Under the pieces are notes generated by a model. That model did no database searches. It had not been told where the DNA came from and saw only the letters and a list, made by a program, of their open reading frames with translations. From Burkholderia seminalis DSM 23518 (GTDB lineage Bacteria; Pseudomonadota; Gammaproteobacteria; Burkholderiales; Burkholderiaceae), in contig NZ_CADFDK010000004.1 in assembly GCF_902832885.1 (NCBI RefSeq), forward strand, positions 219,655 through 283,654: a stretch of 64,000 bases of DNA, in the 5' to 3' direction. The position numbers and the translations under genes were made by a program. Positions 20,025-27,685 of the stretch are shown one piece after another; position 1 is the first letter of the stretch, and each line of letters starts with the position of its first letter.

Positions 20025-21950
20025 ATGAACCCGTCCTTCCTCATTACCGCCCTGTTGTGGCTGTCGGTGGCGGGGCTCGCGTTCGCGGTCGCGAAGCGCT
20101 CGTCCTACTGGCGCCTGGGCCGCGCCACGGCGCCCGGCTCGTTCGGCGTCGCGAACCTGTTCGCGATTCCGAAGCGCTATTTCGTCGACCTGCACCACGT
20201 GGTCGCCCGCGATCCGTACATCGCGAAGACGCACGTCGCGACGGCCGGCGGCGCGATCGGCGCGCTGGCGCTGGTGTTCGTCAACTACGGCCTCGCGATC
20301 TATTCGCCCTGGCTCGACAAGCTGATTTTCCTCGCGGCGCTCGCGATGCTGGTCGGCGCGGTGTTCGTGTGGCGCCGCCGCGCGGCCCGGGACGTGCCCG
20401 CGCGACTGTCGAAAGGCCCGTGGAACACGCTGCCCTGGCTGCTCGGCTCGTTCGCGCTCGGCCTCGTGCTGTTCATGCTGGTGCCGACCGGCGCGATGTC
20501 GGGTGCGTTCGCGGTGCTCTGCGCGCTGCTGATCGGCGTCGGCGCGTTCACGATGACGATCGGCGCCGCGAAGGGCGGCCCGATGAAGCATGCGATCGCC
20601 GGCCTGCTGCACCTCGCGTTCCACCCGCGCCAGGAGCGTTTCGCCGCCACGCGCGAATCGTTCACCGGCAACGGCACGGCCACGCCGCCGACCGCGCTGA
20701 AGCTGCCGGACATCGAGCATCAGGAATACGGTGTCGCGAAGCCGGTCGAATTCCGCTGGAACCAGCTGCTGAGTTTCGACGCCTGCGTGCAGTGCGGCAA
20801 GTGCGAGGCCGCATGCCCCGCGTTCGCGTCGGGCCAGCCGCTGAACCCGAAGAAGCTGATCCAGGATCTCGTCGTCGGGATGGCCGGCGGTACCGATGCG
20901 GCATACGCGGGCAGCCCGTCGCCGGGCCTCGCGGTCGGCCAGCATCGCGGCGAGCCGAACGGCCCGATCGTGTCGGGGCTGATCGAGGAGCAGACGCTGT
21001 GGTCGTGCACGACCTGCCGCGCGTGCGTGCAGGAGTGCCCGATGCTGATCGAACACGTCGACGCGATCGTCGACATGCGCCGCAATCGCACGCTCGTGCA
21101 CGGCACGGTGCCCGGCAAGGGCCAGGAAGTGCTCGCGAACCTGCGTGAAACGGGCACGATGGGCGGCTACGACACGGCCGCGCGCTACGACTGGTCGGTC
21201 GACCTGAGCGCGCCCGTCGCGCAGCCGGGCAAGCCGGTCGACGTGCTGTTCGTCGCGGGCGAAGGCGCATTCGACATGCGCTACCAGCGCACGCTGCGCG
21301 CGTTCGTCAAGGTGCTGAACAAGGCGGGCGTCGACTACGCGGTGCTCGGCTCGACCGAGACCGACACGGGCGACGTCGCACGCCGGCTCGGCGATGAAGC
21401 GACCTTCCAGCAGATGGCGAAGCGCCTGATCGGCACGCTCGGCACGCTGTCGTACAAGCAGATCGTGACGGCCGACCCGCACGTGATGCACAGCCTGCGC
21501 AACGAATACCGTGCGCTCGGGCTGCGCGTGACGGTCAAGCATCACACGACCTATCTCGCCGAACTCGCCGACAGCGGCAAGATCGCGCCGAAGGCCGTCG
21601 AGTCGCTGCAGGAAAAGCGCACGACGTATCACGACCCGTGCTACCTCGGCCGCTACAACGGCGAGACGGAAGCGCCGCGCAAGCTGTTGAAGACGATCGG
21701 CATCCAGGTCGTCGAGATGGAGCGCAACGGCATGCGCGGGCGCTGCTGCGGCGGTGGCGGCGGCGCGCCGCTGACCGACATCCCCGGCAAGCAGCGCATT
21801 CCCGACATCCGCATCGCCGACGCACGCACGATCGGCGCGGACGTGGTCGCGGTTGCATGCCCGAACTGCACGGCCATGCTCGAAGGCGTCGTGGGCCCGC
21901 GCCCCGACGTGCTCGACGTCGCCGAACTCGTCGCCGCCTCGCTGGAGTGA
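20025..21950 (+). CDS. dgcB: Dimethylglycine demethylase electron-transfer subunit DgcB
   Basis: 641-residue membrane iron-sulfur protein related to heterodisulfide reductase HdrD/GlpC. Membrane segments lie at about residues 5-25, 75-95, 98-116, 137-155 and 160-180. Two [4Fe-4S] motifs follow: C254/C257/C260/C264 and C328/C331/C334/C338. Two Cys-rich CCG-type domains come next (YHDPCYLGRYNG; GRCCGGGGGAP). It probably accepts electrons from DgcA and/or the ETF and delivers them to quinone in the inner membrane. It lies 3 bases after dgcA and 4 bases before the ETF gene, so tight translational coupling is likely. Confidence 0.92.
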   Translation: MNPSFLITALLWLSVAGLAFAVAKRSSYWRLGRATAPGSFGVANLFAIPKRYFVDLHHVVARDPYIAKTHVATAGGAIGALALVFVNYGLAIYSPWLDKLIFLAALAMLVGAVFVWRRRAARDVPARLSKGPWNTLPWLLGSFALGLVLFMLVPTGAMSGAFAVLCALLIGVGAFTMTIGAAKGGPMKHAIAGLLHLAFHPRQERFAATRESFTGNGTATPPTALKLPDIEHQEYGVAKPVEFRWNQLLSFDACVQCGKCEAACPAFASGQPLNPKKLIQDLVVGMAGGTDAAYAGSPSPGLAVGQHRGEPNGPIVSGLIEEQTLWSCTTCRACVQECPMLIEHVDAIVDMRRNRTLVHGTVPGKGQEVLANLRETGTMGGYDTAARYDWSVDLSAPVAQPGKPVDVLFVAGEGAFDMRYQRTLRAFVKVLNKAGVDYAVLGSTETDTGDVARRLGDEATFQQMAKRLIGTLGTLSYKQIVTADPHVMHSLRNEYRALGLRVTVKHHTTYLAELADSGKIAPKAVESLQEKRTTYHDPCYLGRYNGETEAPRKLLKTIGIQVVEMERNGMRGRCCGGGGGAPLTDIPGKQRIPDIRIADARTIGADVVAVACPNCTAMLEGVVGPRPDVLDVAELVAASLE

Positions 21951-21954
21951 ATCG

Positions 21955-23124
21955 ATGAATACGATCAAACGAATCGATCCGCGCCGGCCGTTCATCATCA
22001 CGGCCGCCGGCCTGAAGCGCATCACGCTCGGCGAGGAAGGCAGCGCCGATGCGAACGCCGCGCACGGGTCCGTGCACGGCCATGGCGCGGTGGTCGCGAA
22101 GCCGCGCCGCGCGCTGCAGGATCCGAAACACGTGATGCTGGTGGTCGCGCACAGTGAGCGCGGCGCACTCGACGACCATGCGCGGCAGGCGATCGCCGCC
22201 GCCGCCGTGCTCGCCGATGCGCAAACCGAAGTCGCGCTGCTCGCGTTCGGCGAATTGAAGGACGATGCGGCCGAACTCGGCGTCGACAAGCTGCTCGAGC
22301 TGACCGGCTTCGATCGCCGCGCGTTCGATCCCGAAAGCGAATTGCAAGCGTTGCAGGCCTGTGTGGCCGCGCTCGCACCGAAACACGTGTTCGTGCCCGA
22401 CAACGCGACGGGCGACGGCGATCTTGGCCGGCGTTACGCGGCGGCCGCCGGCGCGAGCGTCGCGACCCACGTCGTCGAGATCGACGCGAAGCATGTCGGC
22501 GCATATGCGCAGGCCGGGCGGGCGTTTGCCACGCGTGCGCTGCCCGACGTGATCCTGCTTGCGCCGAACGCGGCCGACGCGAAGCTGCCGTTCGTCGGTG
22601 CGGGCGAACGGCTGGCCGCCGATTTCATCCGCCCGGCGCATGACGCCGCGCAGCCGTACCGCGATCTCGGCCTGGAAGAAATCGACGCGGCCCAGGTCGC
22701 GCTCGAGGAAGCCGACTTCATCGTGTCGGCCGGCAACGGCGTGTCGGACATCGGCGCGTTCGAGCAGCTGGCCGGTGCGTTCGGCGCGGCGATCGGCGCG
22801 AGCCGTGTCGCGGTCGACAACGGCCACTTCACGCGCGACAAGCAGGTCGGCGCGACCGGCAAGACGGTCGAGGCAAGCGTGTACATCGCGTTCGGCATCT
22901 CCGGTGCGGTACAGCACTTGCAGGGGATCAAGGACTGCCGCCACGTGATCGCGGTGAACCTCGACGGCAGTGCGCCGATCGCGAAGCGCGCGAACCTGAC
23001 GGTGGTCGGCGACGCGCAGGCGACGATCGCCGCGCTGATCGAACAGGTACAGGCCGCGCGTGCTGCGCGCGGCGAATCGCCGGCCGCGGTCGGCGCCCGT
23101 GAACCGGAAGGAGTGGCCGCATGA
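21955..23124 (+). CDS. Electron transfer flavoprotein, alpha-type subunit (dgc operon)
   Basis: 389-residue ETF alpha-like protein. Its C-terminal FAD-binding domain is unmistakable (SRVAVDNGHFTRDKQVG, TGKTVEASVYIAFGISGAVQH, VIAVNLDGSAPI). It has an extra N-terminal stretch of about 80 residues before the ETF fold. It pairs with the next gene, which overlaps it by 4 bases. In Pseudomonas the equivalents (PA5400/PA5401) are part of the dimethylglycine/sarcosine catabolic regulon. It likely carries electrons from a demethylase to DgcB or the quinone pool; the exact partner is an inference. Confidence 0.88.
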   Translation: MNTIKRIDPRRPFIITAAGLKRITLGEEGSADANAAHGSVHGHGAVVAKPRRALQDPKHVMLVVAHSERGALDDHARQAIAAAAVLADAQTEVALLAFGELKDDAAELGVDKLLELTGFDRRAFDPESELQALQACVAALAPKHVFVPDNATGDGDLGRRYAAAAGASVATHVVEIDAKHVGAYAQAGRAFATRALPDVILLAPNAADAKLPFVGAGERLAADFIRPAHDAAQPYRDLGLEEIDAAQVALEEADFIVSAGNGVSDIGAFEQLAGAFGAAIGASRVAVDNGHFTRDKQVGATGKTVEASVYIAFGISGAVQHLQGIKDCRHVIAVNLDGSAPIAKRANLTVVGDAQATIAALIEQVQAARAARGESPAAVGAREPEGVAA

Positions 23125-23906
23125 ACGCCCCCCGCCTCTTGCAACGCATCGCGGTGCTCGTGTCCGTCGGCCGGCATCCGGTCAGCGGCGTCGCGCGCTA
23201 CAGCCGTAACGACGCGGCCGCGCTCGAAACCGGTCGCCAGCTCGCCGAGCAGCATCGCGCGACGCTCGACGTGATCCATGCCGGCGATCCCGCGAATGCG
23301 GCGCTGGCCGAATATCTCGCGCTCGGCGCGCGGGAGGTCGAAGTGCTGGCCTGCCGCGACGGCGACGATGCCGTCCACGCGCTCGCCGCGCGTATCGAAG
23401 GCTACGACCTCGTGCTGACCGGCACGCGCGCCGAGGGCGCGTACGACACCGGGATGCTGCCGTACCGCATCGCCGCGGCGCTCGGTTATCCGCTGGTCGG
23501 CTCGGCCGTCGACGTGACGGTCGAAGGCGGCCGCGCGGCTGTCCGGCAATTTTTGCCGAAAGGGTTGCGGCGGCGCGTCGATGCCGCGCTGCCGGCCGTG
23601 ATTGCCGTCCATCCGCTCGCCAATGCCGAGCCGCGCTACGCGTATGCGCGGCTGCGCGCCGGCGCGATCCGGCCGGCGCTCGCGGCGCCCGGCGCGGACG
23701 CCGACGCGGCCGCGTGGACGGTCGGCCCGGTCGAGCGTAAGCCCGTCAAGCTGGTCGCCGCCGAGAAGCGTTCCGGGCATGCCCGGATGCTGTCCGCGAC
23801 GACGACCGAAAGCCGGGGCGGCAACGTCGTAAATGAAGGGAGTTCGGTCGAAAAAGCACAAGTGATCCTCGCGTATTTGCGCGAGCATCAGCTCATCGAC
23901 TACTGA
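23121..23906 (+). CDS. Electron transfer flavoprotein, beta-type subunit (dgc operon)
   Basis: 261-residue ETF beta-like protein. The AMP/adenine-nucleotide-binding fold is visible (IAVLVSVGRHPVSG, SRNDAAALETGRQLAE, YDLVLTGTRAEGAYDTGMLPYRIA). The start overlaps the stop of the alpha subunit by 4 bases, which implies coupled synthesis of a 1:1 heterodimer. It is more divergent than housekeeping EtfB, and the C terminus carries a separate helical segment (EKAQVILAYLREHQLIDY), as in other dgc-linked ETFs. The gene ends 52 bases before gbcA. Confidence 0.87.
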   Translation: MNAPRLLQRIAVLVSVGRHPVSGVARYSRNDAAALETGRQLAEQHRATLDVIHAGDPANAALAEYLALGAREVEVLACRDGDDAVHALAARIEGYDLVLTGTRAEGAYDTGMLPYRIAAALGYPLVGSAVDVTVEGGRAAVRQFLPKGLRRRVDAALPAVIAVHPLANAEPRYAYARLRAGAIRPALAAPGADADAAAWTVGPVERKPVKLVAAEKRSGHARMLSATTTESRGGNVVNEGSSVEKAQVILAYLREHQLIDY

Positions 23907-23958
23907 TTTTGATGCCTGTCGGCAAGAACCCAGGGATGCAAGGAATCCGGAGCAAACG

Positions 23959-25200
23959 ATGAAAGTATCGGCAGACATTCGTGCACTGATCGAGCGGCGC
24001 AAGGAAGGGCACAGCCTCGAGGCGCCGTTCTACACGAGCGAGGACATCTTCGCGCTCGACATGGAGGCGATTTTCCGCCAGCACTGGATCCAGGTGGCGG
24101 TCGAACCGGACATTCCCGAGCCGGGCGACTACGTGACGGTCCAATTGGGGAGCGATTCGATCCTGATCGTGCGCGACGACGACATGGCGATCCGCGCGTT
24201 CCACAACGTGTGCCGTCACCGCGGCGCGCGCCTGTGCAACGAGGACAAGGGTTCGGTCGGCAACATCGTGTGCCCGTACCACAGCTGGACCTACAACCTG
24301 ACGGGCCAGCTGATGTTCGCCGAGCACATGGGCGAGAAGTTCGACCGCTGCAAGCACAGCCTGAAGTCGGTGCACGTCGAGAACCTCGCGGGCCTGATCT
24401 TCATCTGCCTCGCCGACGAGCCGCCGGTCGACTTCGCGCAGATGCGCGCCGAGATGGAGCCGTACCTGCTGCCGCACGATCTGCCGAGCACGAAGATCGC
24501 CGCGCAGATCGACATCATCGAGGAAGGCAACTGGAAGCTCACGATGGAGAACAACCGCGAGTGCTATCACTGCGTCGCGAACCATCCGGAGCTGACGATC
24601 TCGCTGTACGAATACGGCTTCGGCTACCAGCGTTCCGACGCGAACGCGGAAGGCATGGACGCATTCGCCGAAACGTGCGTGCGGCGCGGCAAGGAGTGGG
24701 CCGAGATGGGCCTGCCGTCCGCCGAAATCGAGAAGCTGCTCGACGTGACGGGTTTCCGCACGCAGCGCCTGCCGCTCGACCGCAGCGGCGAATCGCAGAC
24801 GCTCGACGCGAAGGTCGCGTCGAAGAAGCTGCTCGGCGGCTTCGACAAGGCCGACCTCGGCGGCCTGTCGTTCTGGACGCAGCCGAACTCGTGGCACCAC
24901 TTCATGAGCGATCACATCGTGACGTTCTCGGTGATCCCGCTGTCGGCCGGCAAGACGCTCGTGCGCACGAAGTGGCTCGTGCACAAGGACGCGAAGGAAG
25001 GCATCGACTACGACGTGAAGAACCTGACGGCCGTGTGGAATGCGACCAACGACCAGGATCGCGCGCTCGTCGAGTTCTCGCAGCGCGGCGCGAACAGCAG
25101 CGCGTACGAGCCGGGCCCGTATTCGCCGTACACGGAAGGTCTCGTCGAAAAATTCTCGGCATGGTACATCGGCCGGCTCGCCGAAAAAACCGGCGAATAG
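23959..25200 (+). CDS. gbcA: Glycine betaine monooxygenase, Rieske oxygenase subunit GbcA
   Basis: 413-residue Rieske non-heme iron oxygenase that removes one methyl of glycine betaine, giving dimethylglycine and formaldehyde. The Rieske [2Fe-2S] ligands are C85, H87, C105 and H108 (VCRHRGARLC...CPYHSW). The mononuclear iron histidines are H204 and H209 (NNRECYHCVANHPEL). The length is standard. The start is ATG at 23959, preceded by a ribosome site (GGAGCAAACG). It is downstream of the ETF pair and upstream of its reductase gbcB, but an unusual leader separates it from gbcB. Confidence 0.95.
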   Translation: MKVSADIRALIERRKEGHSLEAPFYTSEDIFALDMEAIFRQHWIQVAVEPDIPEPGDYVTVQLGSDSILIVRDDDMAIRAFHNVCRHRGARLCNEDKGSVGNIVCPYHSWTYNLTGQLMFAEHMGEKFDRCKHSLKSVHVENLAGLIFICLADEPPVDFAQMRAEMEPYLLPHDLPSTKIAAQIDIIEEGNWKLTMENNRECYHCVANHPELTISLYEYGFGYQRSDANAEGMDAFAETCVRRGKEWAEMGLPSAEIEKLLDVTGFRTQRLPLDRSGESQTLDAKVASKKLLGGFDKADLGGLSFWTQPNSWHHFMSDHIVTFSVIPLSAGKTLVRTKWLVHKDAKEGIDYDVKNLTAVWNATNDQDRALVEFSQRGANSSAYEPGPYSPYTEGLVEKFSAWYIGRLAEKTGE

Positions 25201-25229
25201 GTCATAGCAGCGGACAAGCGGAGCAACTG

Positions 25230-25316
25230 ATGAAACGATCCCCACGCTCACTGCGTTCCCTGCCCCCCACGGGGGCGGTCAGCCTCCTTGGGGCGGCCCT
25301 GCGGAGGCTGACATGA
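25230..25316 (+). CDS. 28-codon leader ORF overlapping the gbcB start
   Basis: An ATG at 25230 (29 bases after gbcA, with GGAG at 25220-25223) opens a 28-residue frame starting MKRSPRSLRSLPPTGAV. It runs through the whole hairpin at 25278-25312 and stops with the TGA at 25314-25316, which overlaps the gbcB start (ATGATG from 25313). The frame is therefore placed so that a translating ribosome would melt the hairpin that hides the gbcB ribosome site. The peptide has no homology I recognise. The layout is directly visible; the regulatory role is inferred. Confidence 0.55.
   Translation: MKRSPRSLRSLPPTGAVSLLGAALRRLT
25278..25312 (+). promoter_or_regulatory. Hairpin masking the gbcB ribosome binding site
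   Basis: Perfect 10-bp inverted repeat: GTCAGCCTCC at 25278-25287 and GGAGGCTGAC at 25303-25312, 15-base loop. The right arm contains the only good Shine-Dalgarno sequence for gbcB (GGAGG, 25303-25307), 5 bases from ATG 25313. The stem therefore occludes initiation unless opened. There is no T run, so it is not a terminator. From memory, similar GC-rich elements recur between genes in Burkholderiales; I could not check this here. Confidence 0.7.
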
Positions 25317-26461
25317 TGCGAGACGCGGCCAATTTCGAGCCGACGGACAGCCGGGTCACGCGCCCGGCGTTCTGGAACGGCCTGCCCGAGCGCTGGACGA
25401 GCGACGTCGAGGAAACGCTGGTGTGCTGCCACGTGCGGCAGGAAACGCACGACGTGAAGAGCTTCTTCTTCCGTTCGCCGCAGGGCCGCACGTTCTCGTT
25501 CGAGCCCGGGCAGTTCCTCACGCTCGAGCTCGACATCGACGGCGAAACGATCAACCGCTGCTACACGATCTCGTCGTCGCCGGCGCGACCGCACACGGTG
25601 TCGATCACGGTGAAGCGCGTGCCGGGCGGCAAGGTGTCGAACTGGCTGCACGACAACCTGCAGCCCGGCGCCTCGGTGCGCGTGCTCGGCCCGGCCGGCG
25701 AGTTCACGTGCGCCCGGCATCCGGCGCGCAAGTACCTGTTCCTGTCGGCCGGCTCGGGCGTCACGCCGCTGATGTCGATGAGCCGCGCGCACCACGATCT
25801 CGCGGAAGATCGCGACATCCTGTTCGTGCACAGTGCGCGCACGCCGGACGACATCATCTTCGCGCGCGAGCTGGACCTGATCGCGTCGAACCATGCGAAC
25901 TTCCGCACGTCGTTCGTCGTCGAGCGCGTGGGCGCGCGCACGAACTGGCCGGGTGTCACGGGCTTCCTGACGCTGCCGCTGCTGAAGCTGATCGCACCGG
26001 ACTTCATGGAGCGCGAGGTCTTCACGTGCGGCCCCGCGCCGTACATGAAGGCCGTGCGCGACCTGCTCGACGAAGCCGGTTTCGATCGCAAGCAGTATCA
26101 CGAGGAAAGCTTCTCGTTCGAGACGCTCGCGCAGACCGCGAGCGACGAGCTGCTCGCCGATCTCGTACCGCCGGCCGAAGGCGGCGACACCGACACGAAG
26201 CAGTACACCGTCAGCTTCGCGAAGAGCAACCGCGAGATTTCGTGCGGCTCGGAGCAGCACGTGCTCGACGCGGCGCGCCAGTCGGGCGTGCGGCTGCCGG
26301 CCTCGTGCACGCAGGGCATGTGCGGCACCTGCAAGGTGAAGCTCGTGTCGGGGCAGGTCGAAATGAAGCACAACGGCGGCATCCGCCAGCGCGAGATCGA
26401 CCAGGGGATGGTGCTGCTGTGCTGCAGCAAGCCGCTGTCGGATCTCGTGATCGACAAGTAG
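25313..26461 (+). CDS. gbcB: Glycine betaine monooxygenase reductase subunit GbcB
   Basis: 382-residue flavin/iron-sulfur reductase supplying electrons to GbcA. It has an N-terminal ferredoxin-NADP+ reductase-type FAD domain (NRCYTISSSP, residues about 80-90) and an NAD(P) domain (LFLSAGSGVTPLMSM, about 142-156; FTCGPAPYMKAV, about 238). The C-terminal [2Fe-2S] ferredoxin has CTQGMCGTCKV near 325-335 and a fourth Cys in LLCCSK. The start is ATG at 25313 or the adjacent ATG at 25316; the GGAGG at 25303 suits either. Its initiation region lies in the hairpin described separately. Confidence 0.94.
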   Translation: MMRDAANFEPTDSRVTRPAFWNGLPERWTSDVEETLVCCHVRQETHDVKSFFFRSPQGRTFSFEPGQFLTLELDIDGETINRCYTISSSPARPHTVSITVKRVPGGKVSNWLHDNLQPGASVRVLGPAGEFTCARHPARKYLFLSAGSGVTPLMSMSRAHHDLAEDRDILFVHSARTPDDIIFARELDLIASNHANFRTSFVVERVGARTNWPGVTGFLTLPLLKLIAPDFMEREVFTCGPAPYMKAVRDLLDEAGFDRKQYHEESFSFETLAQTASDELLADLVPPAEGGDTDTKQYTVSFAKSNREISCGSEQHVLDAARQSGVRLPASCTQGMCGTCKVKLVSGQVEMKHNGGIRQREIDQGMVLLCCSKPLSDLVIDK

Positions 26462-26476
26462 TCGCGATGTGTCGGC

Positions 26477-26507
26477 GCTTGTCCGGACACGTCGCGTCCG
26501 GACAAGC
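26477..26507 (+). promoter_or_regulatory. Perfect 12-bp hairpin between gbcB and the binding-protein gene
   Basis: GCTTGTCCGGAC at 26477-26488 pairs perfectly with GTCCGGACAAGC at 26496-26507, 7-base loop. There is no T run, so it is not a classical terminator. An RNA-stabilising or processing hairpin between cistrons, or a protein-binding dyad, are the options. It lies 15 bases after gbcB. Confidence 0.6.
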
Positions 26508-26595
26508 ATCCGTCGGAAAACAACGATACCGCGGATTTGTGGTTGAAGAACCTAGAGAGACAACGCGCACGGTGCGCTTATCAAGGAGATCGACC

Positions 26596-27459
26596 ATGAA
26601 ACTGTTCGGAAAACTGTTGTGGACCGGCGCACTGTCGGCGATGGTGGCGCTGAGCACGTCGGCACTCGCCGATACGAAGCCGACGCTGAAGATCGGCTAC
26701 GTCGAAGGCTGGGACGACAGCGTCGCGACGTCCAACGTCGCGGCTCGCGTCATCGAGAAGAAGCTCGGCTACGAGGTGAAGCTCGTGCCGGTCGCGGCCG
26801 GGATCATGTGGCAGGGTGTCGCGCGCGGCGACCTCGATGCGACGCTGTCCGCGTGGCTGCCGGTCACGCACGGCTCCTACTGGGATGAATACAAGGCCAA
26901 GGTCGTCGACCTCGGCGCGAATTTTCCCGATGCGAAGATCGGCCTGATCGTGCCCGCGTACGTGAAGGCGAAGAGCATCGACGACCTGAATGCGGAGAAG
27001 GCCAGCTTCGGCGGCCGGATCGTCGGCATCGATGCGGGCGCCGGCGTGATGCGCAAGACCGACGACGCGATCAAGAGCTACGGGCTGAACTACACGCTGA
27101 TGCCGAGTTCGGGCAGCGCGATGACGGCCGAGCTGTCGCGTTCGGTCGGTGCGAGCAAGCCGGTCATCGTGACGGGCTGGGCACCGCACTGGATGTTCGC
27201 GAAGTGGAAGCTGCGCTTCCTCGAGGATCCGAAGAAGGTGTTCGGCGGTGCCGAGCACGTCGACAGCGTCGTGAATCCGGGGCTCGAAGCCAAGGCCAAG
27301 CCGGTCGTCGCGTTCCTGAAGAAATTCCAGTGGAAGCCGGGTGAAATCGACAGCGTGATGCTGGCGATCCAGAACGGCTCGAAGCCGGAAGCGGCCGCGG
27401 ACGCGTGGATTGCCGCGCATCCGGACCGCGTGAATGCGTGGACGGAAGGCGCGCAGTAA
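26596..27459 (+). CDS. OpuAC-type glycine betaine/proline-betaine periplasmic binding protein
   Basis: 287-residue substrate-binding protein of the OpuAC family. It has a signal peptide (MKLFGKLLWTGALSAMVALSTSALA). The conserved segments LKIGYVEGWDDSVATSNVAA, DATLSAWLPVTHGSYW and VTGWAPHWMFAKWKLRFL hold the tryptophans that form the aromatic betaine-binding box. The ATG at 26596 has AAGGAG upstream. It lies 134 bases after gbcB, so glycine betaine is the probable ligand. No ABC permease or ATPase gene is nearby, so it must dock on a transporter encoded elsewhere. Confidence 0.9.
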   Translation: MKLFGKLLWTGALSAMVALSTSALADTKPTLKIGYVEGWDDSVATSNVAARVIEKKLGYEVKLVPVAAGIMWQGVARGDLDATLSAWLPVTHGSYWDEYKAKVVDLGANFPDAKIGLIVPAYVKAKSIDDLNAEKASFGGRIVGIDAGAGVMRKTDDAIKSYGLNYTLMPSSGSAMTAELSRSVGASKPVIVTGWAPHWMFAKWKLRFLEDPKKVFGGAEHVDSVVNPGLEAKAKPVVAFLKKFQWKPGEIDSVMLAIQNGSKPEAAADAWIAAHPDRVNAWTEGAQ

Positions 27460-27685
27460 GCGTCACCCAATACGTCGTACGAATCATCATAAAAACATGC
27501 CGGGAATGGTTTGCAGGAATCCGAAATAATCGAGATGCCATGCGGCCATATCCCGGAATTCTTTTTCGGATTCTGCAAAAAAGCCCGTAAATTGTTACAC
27601 TACGGCGCTTGTGCAAAATCATCACAGCTTGCATCGAACCAGAGTAAGCGCTAAAGCGCCAACTCCGATCGAGAGGAGGAATTGG
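27460..27685. promoter_or_regulatory. Leader/promoter region of the APC permease
   Basis: 226 bases, AT-richer than the genes around it. It holds an inverted repeat with a long spacer (GAATCCGAAA at 27517-27526 and TTTCGGATTC at 27564-27573). The ribosome site GAGGAGGAATTGG precedes ATG 27686. The dyad could be a regulator site or the base of an RNA stem. Confidence 0.45.

Noticed and set aside
17847-22403. A 1518-codon open frame on the minus strand across the dgc genes
   Set aside because: It is antisense to dgcA, dgcB and the ETF genes, all of which are recognised families. Its translation is Arg/His/Ala/Val-rich, the usual antisense product of high-GC codon bias.
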